A stretch of 64,000 bases of DNA from Sinonovacula constricta (Eukaryota > Mollusca > Bivalvia > Cardiida > Solecurtidae), in contig CM017572.1 of assembly GCA_007844125.1 (NCBI GenBank), positions 45,769,027-45,833,026 of the forward strand, read 5' to 3'. The translations under genes were made by a program, and so were the position numbers. Positions within the stretch are counted from its first letter, which is position 1, and each line of letters starts with the position of its first letter. Below, piece by piece: positions 22,201 to 33,993 of the stretch. The notes below the pieces were generated by a model. It did not search any database, was not told where the DNA came from, and saw nothing but the letters and a program-made list of their open reading frames with translations.

Positions 22201-23149
22201 GGCACAAAACGAATTATTAAATTTAATCTACAAGCATTTCGATTTTGAGAGATAGTTTCAAATTAAAAATAATCGGGATAGTTGCTAAGCTTAGTGTAAT
22301 TCAATTATATTGTATAAAAAGGAAGTGATTTGTAACATTAAAAAAATCAAATTTAAAGCAATCGAGCATAAATATATCGAATCATTTATAATAAATATAT
22401 ATTTTTTCCATATTTCTGTTCTCAAACGAAAACAAAGATAAATTGACATTCAAAATGCATGATAAGTTGAATATTATATAAATGACAATCATTACAAATA
22501 TTAGTACACAGGGAACCAGACTATTTTACCTTCTCACATGTTCTGTGCCTCTATAGCACACACGCATCGTATGGAGACACTGGCCTCGTCTATCAATTCA
22601 TGCATTCAGTTAAAGAGAATCATGCCTAGAGAAACACCTGCACGTGTTCTAATTGCCATGCTTGTATTGACACAGGCGATACGCACGTTCAAGATTTATT
22701 GTCTCAATTTGTGTCAAGTTATATAAACATTCAGCACCATTCATGGCTTTCGTAGAATGATGTGATTTCACGTGACGGGACCAGCATCCTGAGAAGTACA
22801 GTTAAGTATGCCAAAAAAGTGGTTCGAAATTCCGAATGAAAATACTGGGATTGGTAGAGAAAAAAAAGTCTGTGCAATAACCCCTAAGTGTTTGTATTTA
22901 TGTACTTCGGTAATGATGTGACTGCCAAAAGCAAGAGTTTAAGTAAGTTTAGCCTTCATGGATGGCATCTTTAAAATGAATCATTGCGAAGGATTGTACT
23001 GCCGGAGTATTTATAAGTTTACTTTTACTTTCGTTACAGAAATATTCCTATTCCGTTACCAGCTATGACGTCATATTGTATCCCATTCCTTGTTGTAACC
23101 CTCCCTGAAAAGGATTTATAGGTGTATTTATTTCTAACAGAAGCCTGCG
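22201..23149. other. Unassigned AT-rich sequence
   Basis: Nothing recognisable; an open frame at 22538-22726 has no known motif. Confidence 0.3.
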
Positions 23150-23960
23150 AAGTACGAAACACGCTCATACAACTAAGGTACCGATGGAGATAATGCTCTG
23201 TAACTTTGAGGATCGATTTTACCCTTATTTCCGCCCATATATAGAATAACTATATCACCTTGTTTAAATCAAGTGAAACATGTGGCCGTAAGATCATCAT
23301 ACTAAAGAATGTTGTTGAGATATCCATTAAGTATGTTTTACCATATATCAAATGATCATTGTAAACTACGTCTATCGCACGTTTCGCCTCTTTTTAATTC
23401 TACAATGCAGTTTTCAATCTCTTGTTAATTTATGTCGTCACACATAGCTTTTGGATGCGGCTTTTTTGTTCATTTAGTTAATTTGTGATATCGTCAAAAT
23501 CATTTGACATAACATTGGCGTTCTACACTACTGTACTTGTATAAGATTTTAAAAGTAATTATCCCATGCTACGTTACGCAGCATTTTATCATCAAAATTC
23601 ATCTCCCTGCCAAGTCACAAGGAATTATCGTGTTTGTTGAACAATTTTCAGAACAAATTTCTATCAACACAAGCAGCACGATCTAATTCTGCATTTAATT
23701 TGGCATTAAAGCAATTGATTGCATGGCGATGATGCTTGCAAAACGCGCGTTTCGCGTCTTCATATTTAACATTTGTAACTGAGTTGTTGTCACGGGGTAG
23801 ACCCTGTGCAGTCCAAAATTTAATTTTCTTTCGTGTATGCTGATATTCAAAAGACTGTTTCCAGTAAGGTTTGCAATACCTTTGGAATTTTGTTTTAGAG
23901 ATGGCACAATCTGACGCACAAGTGACAGAACAAGTACGGTGTCTAATTAATAATACAACG
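23150..23960 (-). pseudogene. LINE ORF2 remnant: linker and start of RT
   Basis: On the minus strand, read from 23905 downwards, one frame gives KFQRYCKPYWKQSFEYQHTR, KKIKFWTAQGLPRDNNS and YEDAKRAFCKHHRHAINCFN. This is the KPYW...GRPR...YxxAKxxFRxxHR linker between endonuclease and RT in one group of LINEs. Further on (about 23340-23150) come IENCIVELKRGETCD and FKQGDIVILYMGGNKGK with DPQSYRALSPS, the first RT motifs. Several stops and shifts interrupt it. The catalytic YxDD region is not present. I do not assign it to a named clade. It has the same orientation as other minus-strand LINE pieces here but is a different family from the one at 54 kb. Confidence 0.65.
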
Positions 23961-25599
23961 TCGAATAATCCTGAAGAGTTTTCGGTTTAATGTCCTCGTT
24001 ATATAGGGGATCAATGCACGAGATATCGGGACAAAACGGTAAATACTATATCTTAGATTCCTGTTGATCAACGGTTCACATGGTGCGACAATGTGGTCTA
24101 TTTATTGTGAGCGGTCGTCAGATGATGCCACTGTAGACTTGGTTCCGGTACTTGTAGGAAATGTTTTACTCCAATTATACAGTAATCCTTAAGTCGGGCA
24201 CCACCCAAAGCGAACCTTCTAGCATAATTTGCATCAATAAATGTATGGCCCTGTTAATATGAATTAAGGTCGCACATCTGCACCATTTGGCCTCTCTAGG
24301 AATACATGGTCCTCTCCAGGAGTACATGGCTATGGTATCTTGCAGCATCTTTAAAAACCCACGGTACTTAGCCATAAGATGGTTGCTACAAAATTTTGTG
24401 TGACATACACAAATTGTTCTTTACTCATCTGAACAAAGATTTTACTCTCTAAAAACTCTACTACTCTAAAAATCAATGACAGTAATGAAGTGTCCCACAG
24501 TCTATGCCATGATAATGAAACACCGCCCTTGAAAAAGTATCTGTTGCTTTAAGAGATACCATTTTGGACATTCTTGGTAACATTGGCATATTTAGAGTGT
24601 ATACTATCTATAAAGTTTATATTTAACAAATGCCACATAAATCTATATTTTCACTGTTTAGCAGGTTACTAATATATAGGCTGACTATGTTAAACAGAGA
24701 TATTTAAAGAAATGAAAATATTTGAACTCAAATGCTCTTGGCATACAGCTGATTGTGAATTAAGAGCCATTTCCGAAAGAAGATTTTCTTATATAGGTAT
24801 AAAGGAAATTCTTTTTTCACTTTTAGTCAAACTAGGTAACGAAAACTTACGGATGCTGGGAAATGCAGCAGCTTCTGTTTCAGTTATTACGTGAAAGATA
24901 TATTAAATTCAGGAATAGAAGCTCACAATAAAATGAAACTAAAATTTCAATTTAGGTTTGTGATCACAAAATATTTGTCACGAAATGCCATTTTCGGAAG
25001 ATCTTTAGAGCAGAAAGCGGTGCACAAATTTATTTTGATTTAAATACATTCCGCATTGAAGATGTAATCGTGCGTTTGCAAGATGACAATTCTAAAAGCT
25101 GGAACTATGAATCATTAACGTCACAAAAACAAAAGCAATGCTATCATATAACTGAATCAGGAATACGAAGCTTGTCGATTTTCTTGTACAATTATCAATG
25201 TCTTCAATTAAGAAAAGCATAAGACACATTACGGGAAGAAAACAGGCTTATGCCAATCAAAAAAACACTCAAACAAAGCAATCAGACAAAGAACAGCCGC
25301 AATTGTAGCAAAGTTGAACAGTGGCCATTAATTAAAGCGACAACGTCTTCAGCTAACGAGCTCAGTTCAAATGTCAAAATTAATTTAGTTCAATCGATTA
25401 AACTACATGTATATGCAAACCAACCAATGAGGGTTTGAATGGTTCACGAGTATTAAATCAAAATCAAAATGTCCAATAAGACACATTGGTCAATCTTAAG
25501 CAAATAATTACTCCTAATGCTTAGCGTGATAATGTGACAACTTGATCAATGCCAATCAAGGAGTCATTTAACAGCAATTCAATTCTTTATTAGGCATAA
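23961..25599. other. Unassigned AT-rich sequence
   Basis: No domain seen. The segment just before 25600 may hold decayed 5' parts of the Penelope-like remnant, but I cannot align them. Confidence 0.3.
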
Positions 25600-26141
25600 A
25601 CATCAAGTTCATTGCCATACATATGGCTTCAGAAACAAACATTTATACATGTATCCCCTTTTAACCAAAACCACATTATAAAGGCTTTCAATTTAACGTC
25701 ACGCTATCTTGACGATATTCTTACTATAGATAATCCTTTCTTTTCTCAAATGATCCATCTGATATACCCTCCGGAATTTTCCCTAATAAAGCAAATAACT
25801 GACATTTAAATGCAGCATTTCTAGACATTGAGATCGCTATTTCCTTTCGTTTTCATAAATTAAGAAAGGCGTTTTCAAAATTCTTTCACCGCAATGGTTT
25901 TATTGCTTCTAAGTATAATAGCAGTATGAAGACACTGATGCAGAAAGGCATAAGCCATCCTGCATTTTATGGAAATGTTTTATACAAGTTAAAGAAAATT
26001 AAGGATCTCAATAACTTTTCTGACCACTTTACAAAACTTATCAGAAAATGTTTTGCAGGCGGTTACAACCCGAGAATCCTTCTTTGTACTGCATTACTTG
26101 CAATTGACCCTTATACAGTCAAGAACTTGCATTGCTTTTAA
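25600..26141 (+). pseudogene. Penelope-like reverse-transcriptase remnant
   Basis: The frame at 25612-25809 contains FNLTSRYLDDILTIDNPFFS and QMIHLIYPPEFSL. RYLDD is the catalytic YxDD box, and the following DNPxF...IYPxE segment belongs to a group of RTs I associate with Penelope-like elements. After a frame break, 25926-26141 reads GISHPAFYGNVLYKLKKIK, then FTKLIRKCFAGGYNP and a stop. This is the C-terminal part of the same protein. It leads within 20 bp into family A copy A2. A more decayed copy with the same order of motifs lies at 53600-53905. Assignment to Penelope-like elements is from remembered family features and should be tested; that it is an RT is firm. Confidence 0.65.
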
Positions 26142-26157
26142 ATTACAAGATGACCGG

Positions 26158-27092
26158 ACAGGTCGTTGAGACTATATGAAAACAGTGCCATAATTGGACA
26201 GTTACTGTTGGAACTCTTGTCTCTTCATCACTCCAGTCGTGCCCTATATAGGTGAGACAACTTGAGCAGTCTCCATACCTTTTACGTGAGATTGCACAAT
26301 AGGTATAACATCGGGATTTTAGTACCTTTCTTACATATAATATGCCAACTGCGGATAAATCCTCTGCTTTTCATGAACTGTTTTAACTTATTAGCTCTTA
26401 ACAATACTACGTTTTATTTTGTTGGTAGGTTGTTTTCTAAATTTCGATGTTTTCTTTCGTATTTTTACATTTCAATTTTGGAACATGATGTCATGGCATT
26501 ATATACCATATTTAAATTGATCTTGTTACATATTAGCGCTTGGGATGTTTTATTTATTCTTATAACATATCAGCGCTTGGGCTGTTTTATTTGTTCCTAT
26601 AATATCTTATAATATATCAGCGTTCGGGCTGTTTTATTTTAAACTGATCTCTCGTTTCGGGTTCTTTGTTTTTACGTTGCCGAGGCTTTTATCTACAGCA
26701 CATACTGTACATATGTTTATAGTTTAATTTGTTGCTAGTTGTTATGTATGTATATAAGTTCATTGTATCTGTTTTTATCTCCCGATGCAGGTGCTTACTG
26801 TTAGTTGTTTCACTTTGACGGGATGTTGTTATTTACACTGTTTGTTTGCTAGAAAAACCTTCAGGAAGTGCGAGGTTAGAGCGCTCCACAAACCAGGTTT
26901 AAGCACCTCTGTTGGCCCTTTTGCCGATTGACCGTTCCAAGGCGGTAACTGATGGTTTTTCTTTATGTGTGTTATGTCTCGACTCTGTGTTTTTGTCACA
27001 TTTGCATTTACCTTGTTTGCCTTTGTCTATTGGTAGATAAATTTTAAATATCTGTGAAAATTTTGATAGGACCTTTTCTTATTTACCTATGT
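26158..27092 (+). repeat. Family A repeat, copy A2, directly downstream of the RT remnant
   Basis: It starts with GGTCGTTGAGACTATATGAA and contains the A landmarks GTCGTGCCCTATATAGGTG, AACTGCGGATAAATC and GTTGCCGAGGCTTTTATCTA. An internal triplication of the TATCAGCGCTTGG...CTGTTTTATTT segment lies near 26530-26635. The core is at 26861-26955, and the end is GATAGGACCTTTTCTTATTT. Its position right after an RT stop codon makes it the 3' untranslated tail of the Penelope-like element. Confidence 0.85.
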
Positions 27093-27109
27093 AATGAGAA
27101 AAGTATGAA

Positions 27110-28150
27110 TTCAATAAAATCTGGAAAGAACACTACAGAAAACGGATCACATACATAGTTAACTATGATGTTTTAAAACATCTATCTAATCTATAAGAGT
27201 AATTATACGTACCTACAAAACATAACACTTTGACTACCTACAGTATTGACATTGGAACTTTTAATAAAAGTTATATAAAGAGAAATATTTTCATTTTTTT
27301 TATTTACTACAACATCGTTTCACGTTTCTCAAATGCAAGATATACAAACTTTGCCAATCTTTTAACAATTCCTTGTTGTGTGTTTTGCAAAAATAATACT
27401 AATTTTGTAAGTGTTGGCCAAGAACAATAATACCGTGGTAAAAGCTGGCTTCTTAGCTCTTTATATAATGGACACACGAGAACAAAGTGATACTCGCTCT
27501 CTGTAGCATTCAAGTTGTAAAATATACGTTTTCTGTAATGTCTATCAATATTTTTTATAAAGCCCCTCTTCAATTGCCAAACTATGAGCAAAACATCTTA
27601 ACGAGACAGAGCTCTACTATGTTGAGGATTATCAACTTTTAACAAATAAGGTTCCAATTGGAAGCATGTTTTAAAAGTACAATATGTATTTAGTTTGCTG
27701 CAATATTCGATGGAATATACCCAACACTGAATATGTTGATCATATATTCGCTGTATTATGTAGTTAAATTGTTGGGTGCATAACGTACCCTGGGTGAAAA
27801 GATAGGATAAGGCAAGGTTATAAGTAAGTGTTTTTATGTTTTGAGACCACTAAAGTATATAATTGCCATTATTATCTTTCATGTAAAACAAATTATATGA
27901 CAGTGCATTTGGATTATTCATTATTTTAAACCATTATTTAAGGATACGAACTTTGCGTATGACTAAATTGGAAATCTTCATAATTCTCCATAAACTGCAG
28001 CATTGCTTGTTGTCTGTTTGCACATTTTAATTGAATGCGTTCTATGTCCGGAGCTTTTTGAAACCCCCAAACTTCACTTCCGTAACACAATATAGGTAAA
28101 ATCATTGCGTCAAACAATTTTAATTTGTCTTTGATAATATACCTTTAGAC
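27110..28150 (-). pseudogene. LINE RT C-terminal fragment, family 2
   Basis: Minus-strand reading gives KLKLFDAMILPILCYGSEVW and GFQKAPDIERIQLKCANRQQ (about 28130-28000), the RT thumb of LINEs (LPxLxYGxEVWG). At 27307-27591 it reads YHFVLVCPLYKELRSQLLPR and WPTLTKLVLF, the Cys/His-containing C-terminus. Intervening frames are broken. It abuts the plus-strand LINE at 28160 head to head. The 3' side ends near family A copy A2. Confidence 0.7.
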
Positions 28151-28159
28151 AGAAAGTCA

Positions 28160-31015
28160 ATGGAGAGAAAGGTTTATAACCATGGTCACAGACTACGCAA
28201 TATATGCAAGATTAATAATCTGACTAGTGAATGGTAGATTTAAACACAATAGCTCTAGTAATTTTACATTCAGACACACATCTGTATTGGATTATTACAT
28301 TGCTAGCAATAAAACCTATAAATTAATTGCTAATTTTGAAATTTAAGAATTAGATGCCTTGTTCTCTGATGGTCACTCAGTGCTTCATTGTGATATCAAT
28401 TATCTCACAAGTAGCAAAATCAAAATACTTTCAAATAAAAGCCAAACTAACAGACTATGGGCACATTCACAACAAGATACCTTTGTACAAAACATTGAAA
28501 CACAAGACTTCTCAACCATGCTTCAAGCCTCAGAGGTTAAAGCAACGCAAGCCTTTATAAATGAAATATTAATGAAATTAGCATCAATGTTTAACAATAG
28601 TGCCCACAAATCATTCACTAATACAAGAAGGTCCCAGCCAGTTAACAGCAATAAACACAAATGGTATGGCAATGATGCAAAAAAAGATACAAAATCTTAC
28701 ATCAAGGCCACAAAAAGTATAACAAACACTCATGTGCAAACAACAAAACAAATATGACAAATGCAGCAAAAGCCTATACAGCAACCATGAATAAATACAT
28801 AAATAAATATAATAATGAAAATGAAACAAAATTAAGATCACTTCATAGCAAAAGGCCCAAAGACTACTGGAAAATATTAAACAGAATGAAAAGTAAATCT
28901 ACAGTAGAACATTTTGACCTACAGGCTTTGTATAATCATTTTAAAGTCCTAAATACTAATAATCATGATAATGACATCAATATTGATATTGACAATATAA
29001 CAATAAATGACAATATGTCACTAAATTCATAATTTACCGAGGAAGAAATAATCAAATGAACTGAAAACTTTTAAAAATAAAAATTCACCAGAAAAAGATT
29101 AAATGAATACATTGAATGCTCCAAGATAGTAATGATGCCTATATATGTGAGACTGTTCAACTTAATTTTAAACTCTGGAATAATCCCAGCAAACTGGTCA
29201 GAAGTCATAATCATTCCAATATTTAAGAATAAAAGAGATAGCAAAGATCCAAATAATTACAGACCCATAATTCTTCTTTCATGTGTAGGAAATCTGTTTA
29301 AAAGAGTTTTGAATGAATGAATGAATAAATTCCTTCAAGAAAATGCATTTCTTCATGAAAATCAAGCAGGGTTTAGACAATTATTTTTATCTACATTGAC
29401 TTCTCTAAAGCATTTGACTTTGTGGCGATATAGGTTATGGCAAAAATTCCGCAGAAACAACATAAGTGGAAATTTGTTTAAGGTTGTTCAAAATATGTAC
29501 TCCAATATCAAATTATGTATGCAAATTTTAACAAACAAACATGTAACTAATGATGCAGACATCCAACAACAGAGTAGCCGAACACCATAAATTATTGCAC
29601 CTGGGGCACAAACCTATCCTAACAAATCTGCCTTCTCTGACTGCTCAATAGGCGTGAGACAAGGCGAAAAACGGTCACCTGTGCTTTTCACTCTTTTTCC
29701 TAATGACCTGGAAGATGCTCTTACAAGTAAGTTAAATAATGGAATCAATTTCAACAGGAATCAATTTCAACAATATATCAAATACTGTGCTGCCAACTTT
29801 AAAAATACTTATCTTACTCTGTGCTGATGATACAGTATGATTGATATTATACAGTATTATTAAGATGCCACTTCACTTCAAAAATGAATCAAGAATTTCA
29901 TTGACTATTGTGATGACTTGAAATTAATGTTAACATTTCTAAAAATAAAGTCCAAATATTTCGAGCAAGAAACACCCAACAATATCAATTTAAAATAGGC
30001 AACTCTGAGCTAGAAATTGTACAACAATACAAATATCTTGGCACTTATCTGTCTAAATCTGGAAGCTTCTACAAAACAAAGACCCACCTAGCAGAACAAG
30101 CAACCAAAGCAATGCACTTCATGTATATTAGAACAAACAACATTTCCCTTCCTATAGATTTGGTCATGAAATTATTATATCACACAATAACACCAATATT
30201 ATCATTCGCATTTGAGATCTGGGGAGCATTTGGGGATAATAATGTCATCGAAAAGGTACATAATGATTTTTTGAGATATTTAACTGGACTAACATCGTCA
30301 ACACCTATTTATATGTTACTAAGATAATTGGGCAGATACCCTATTAAAATCATTATCAAATGTAGGATGATAAATGTTTGGTACCACCTGGTCACAGGAA
30401 GTAACAGTAAACTTTCACAAAGGATATATAACAATGCTATCTATTCCCAACTTTGAATCAAAATGGATAAATAAAATAATAAATATACTAACGGAGTCTG
30501 GTAAAATGAACTACTCGTATAATCAATTTCACGTTGTACCTCCATCAGCATAGATCTACATTTAAACAACGTATCAAGCAAATACTGATTGATCAATATC
30601 AACAACATTGGCACACTAGTCTGCAAATATCATCAAAAGGAAGAAACTACAATATTGAAAAAAAAATGGAATAATATTTGACAAAGCTCAACAAACATAC
30701 TTACAAAACTCTCGCTAAGTTCAGAACTTTACACCATCATCTACCAGTGGATTTTGGAAGGTGGGTGGCACACCTTTATATGACAGAAAATGCACTTTCT
30801 GTGACAAAAATATAATAGGTAATGAAATGCATTACCTATTAATTTGCCCGTTTTTCCATGAAATAAGAAAACCATTTATACCAAGATAGTATAATTTACA
30901 CCCAAATATTCTTAATTTTCATCATTTAAAAGACTGGCTAACTTCTAAAAGTTTACAAAGATTATTATGCACACATTTAATTCAAGGGCTTCAAACACAA
31001 ATACTCACCACAGGC
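28160..31015 (+). pseudogene. Decayed RTE-like LINE: endonuclease end, RT and C-terminus
   Basis: In order on the plus strand: an endonuclease end (FRHTSVLDYYIASNKTYK, then LFSDGHSVL, the SDH box with an inserted Gly); a linker (LRSLHSKRPKDYWKILNRMK at 28839-28898); RT motifs IIPIFKNKRDSKDPNNYRPI (29212-29271) and NENQAGFR-like HENQAGFRQ near 29360; DFSKAFDFV near 29400; CSIGVRQGE near 29650; a CADDT box near 29830; YKYLGTYLSKSG near 30035; and a Cys/His C-terminus near 30780-30900. Stops and frameshifts are frequent, so it is an old copy. Its 5' end is cut within the endonuclease domain. The clade is uncertain; the YLG and EIWG context suggests RTE-like. Confidence 0.75.
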
Positions 31016-32014
31016 CGACTACCCTCGGAATAATAATTATATATCCGCGGAATGGCACTAGTTAATGCAATAACATCCAATAACATGGAATAACATTATT
31101 TAATCAACACTTTCAAATAAACATCCACAAATTGAAACCAGCACACACCACTCATTTGACCTACTTCACTCAGCCGACAAAACACTGTCTGGGAATGTTT
31201 ACACACAATATAAATTTACTCATTCATAATCCAGCCAACCAATCAGTAAAGAATGACATCATTCTAATTCACACGCCCGCAATATACATTCTATAGACCG
31301 TTTTAGTAAGACCTCTTCAATATTGTTGTAATTTCCCATACGTAAAAAGACTATGTTAGAATATTAAAGATATGATCAGCAAGCTGCAAAATCTATTCTC
31401 CTTTTGTTGCTGACAAAGTTATTTGAACAAACTCAGACATATGTTTTATTTCTATAAGTGTCGTTTCCACCATGTCACGTGTATGATTTATATTGGATAT
31501 TGTGTTTCCTTTATATTTCTTTGGTATAATCATGTAATCTATATTTGACAGTTTGATTTATAATAAAGTTTTTGTTGTGTTCTGTTCTGGTAACTAATTT
31601 TCGCAGCAGTAACATGCATCTTTGTTAATTGTAAAAAAATCTTTTTTTTTTGCGAAAAAAGAATAAATTTATGAAGCTCATGCATTGTTTCCTCCAGATA
31701 GAAGACAACATAAGTACATATCAAATAACAATTTAATCAAAAATGCAAACAGGCAACTGTTTTATGAAACTTATAAATTAACATACATTACTGTATAAGA
31801 GTGAGCATAGCGTGCATTATCGAGAAAAACAAGTTCTTGCAAATCAGATTACATTTTGGTAAAACAGAAACTAACAGTCGAGTGTCAGAGCGGGCTGTAC
31901 TTGTAACAAGAGAGAGGGCAATAAGAGCAATCAGTAGTGGAAATAAACATTTTGGTGGCATCATGAGCGACACTCTTCTCGAAACGAAATGCATGAGCAT
32001 ACTACATACAAGAA
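31016..32014. other. Unassigned sequence, probably LINE 3' region then unique DNA
   Basis: Some 200-300 bp following the LINE C-terminus may be its 3' untranslated region, but no tail repeat marks the end. The rest is unassigned. Confidence 0.3.
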
Positions 32015-32142
32015 AATAGTAATAATAATAATAACAATAATAAAAAGAATAATAATAATAATAATAATAATGATAACAATAATAATAATATGATGATGAT
32101 GACGATGATGGTGGTAATGATGAGGATGATGATGATGATGAT
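32015..32142. repeat. Compound trinucleotide microsatellite
   Basis: (AAT)n with AAC interruptions passes into (ATG)n with variants GACGATGATGGTGG. Open frames here (poly-Ser and poly-Tyr on the minus strand) are artefacts of the repeat. Confidence 0.95.
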
Positions 32143-32954
32143 GTCCATTTAAGGTCGAACCATGTAGTGTTAACGTACATAGATCAATTCAAAGTTAAAA
32201 CGTTTCCCAACAGTTGAATATCTAACGACATCGTTAGTTTACAATAGTAATACCTACACACATTTATGATAAAGTTACAATCGTGAAGCACGTGATCAGT
32301 GAGCATGTGATCAGTAGTGTGCCGTTTAATTAGCAAAGGGATGACAAGTCTCATTAAATATAGCCGTACATGCAAATAACTGAAGCACCGTTCTAAGGCA
32401 AGCAAGATAAACGGGAAATTGGCAAACGATTAACCACTTTTTATTAATTTCATAATTAACGTGGTGAGTGTGGGACCATGAGAATTCACACGCTGTCGAC
32501 AGGTGAGCATAAAGAACTTCCTAATGTTTATTATAATCAGCATTGCGCTGGTATTGGATAAACGTTAACTAACGAAAACAGAAGAAATTTTGAACAAAAA
32601 TCTACATTTTCTACATAATCATACACCAAAAACATGATAAAATATTGACTTGTTTTAATATGCAAAATCAAAATGTTTAATCATTTAAAGTAAGTAAAAG
32701 ATTAAAGTTAGTATATATTTGAATGCATTATTCCAGATTTCATCGTATATTAATATTCCAATATGAATTTTCTCGCTTCATCTTTTTTTTTATTTTGCAA
32801 TGTTTACGTCTCAACGTGTTCGACAAGAATTAATTTTGACTCAACTTTACTGACGGGCACAAAACACTAATCAATAAAATTTGCAATGCCTCAATTAATA
32901 TCAATACCACCCATATACTATCAATATTATCGACAATATTCATGATTGACAATA
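32143..32954. other. Unassigned AT-rich sequence
   Basis: No gene or repeat recognised. ATTGACAATATTATTGACAA near 32940 is a short local repeat. Confidence 0.4.
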
Positions 32955-33179
32955 TTATTGACAATAATATTGTGTGTTAATGGTCCGCATAAGACCATGC
33001 ATGCGATTAACACAACGGTGATGGGCTCCCTCAAGGCCCAAAACGTCTTGATCAGTGGGATTAAACGGCATTTTACACCCATAGACGGCTTTAGGGAGAA
33101 CTAATATAGGTCTTTTCAAGCAGATATGAACACGGCGTAAAAGCGCAAAACACGCACCGTATATTTGCACAGAATGCAT
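32955..33179 (-). pseudogene. LINE RT thumb fragment, family 3
   Basis: The 74-codon frame contains ILVLPKAVYGCKMPFNPTDQ and DVLGLEGAHHRCVNRMHGL. This corresponds to the RT thumb segment LPxAxYGCExW...LExAHxxCxxxxQGL in a further LINE family, different from those at 16.6, 27-31 and 54 kb. Only this segment is preserved; both sides run into unrecognised DNA. Confidence 0.6.
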
Positions 33180-33732
33180 TTATGACGTCAGGATATTTCC
33201 GACTTGAATGAAAAGTTACGCCTAAATGATGATGACATAATTGTTTCCAATGTCGTAGTGATGTGTTAAATGATCGTTTTCTTTCATTTTACACTGTTAC
33301 TGCGTATTTGGATGGGTTATACTGAAAGCGGCACCTACACGAGTATGTGTACTCATTATCATTTCCTGTAAAAAATATCAGATTGACACAGTAGCATCAT
33401 ATCATCAGCAAAGTTAGAGGCGCAGACAGAAGTGTTACCAATTCTTTATCCTCAGTCACAGTCAGCAAATTTGATTAGAAGGTCATTTGAATAAATTAGA
33501 GCAATGGCGATCATTGTCTAGTTGCCTGCAGGATAAGGATGTGCTGGGACATGTGTCCTTTATACAATACTCTTCTGTACATACCAGACTGCGTTCTCAC
33601 CAAGTTTCTGGAACGTAAAGTAAAGACCGTTATGCCATACCCTGTCAAAGGCTTGTCTAGACAAAAGGCTTATATCCTGCAGTTATTTTCTGTTCAGTAT
33701 TCAATGGCATCCCTAGCCAAGACACTTGTCAG
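33180..33732. other. Unassigned sequence
   Basis: Nothing recognised except the approach to the inverted-repeat element at 33733. Confidence 0.35.
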
Positions 33733-33993
33733 CAGGGATGGATCCAGTGTATGTGTGGAGTTGGGGTGGGGAGATGCATCCCCACACCAACCAGGGTAAA
33801 TGGTGGAGTTATGACAACACATACATGCACGCTTAAAATACTAAGGTTGGTTTTAAAGTAAATTTTGACTGTTGACTGCTTAGGTTGAAGTTAGGACCCC
33901 TTACTGTGTACGTATATCCAGAATTAATTGTGATAAAGTTGAATGGATGATTCATATCCCCACCACCACCACAAATGTCTGGATCCGCCCCTT
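33733..33993. mobile_element. hAT-like MITE candidate
   Basis: The left end CAGGGATGGATCCAG and the right end, read on the minus strand as AAGGGGCGGATCCAGACA, form imperfect terminal inverted repeats. These extend inward over GTGTGG...GGGGTGGGGAGATGCAT on the left and GTGGTGGTGGGGATATGAAT on the right. CAGGGGCGGATCCAG is a terminus typical of short hAT-type elements. The flanks CTTGTCAG and CTTGAAGT are only weakly similar as an 8-bp target duplication. It has no coding capacity, so it would be non-autonomous. Confidence 0.5.

Noticed and set aside
31788..32180. A 130-codon frame with long Ser and Tyr runs
   Set aside because: It is produced by the trinucleotide microsatellite at 32015-32142.
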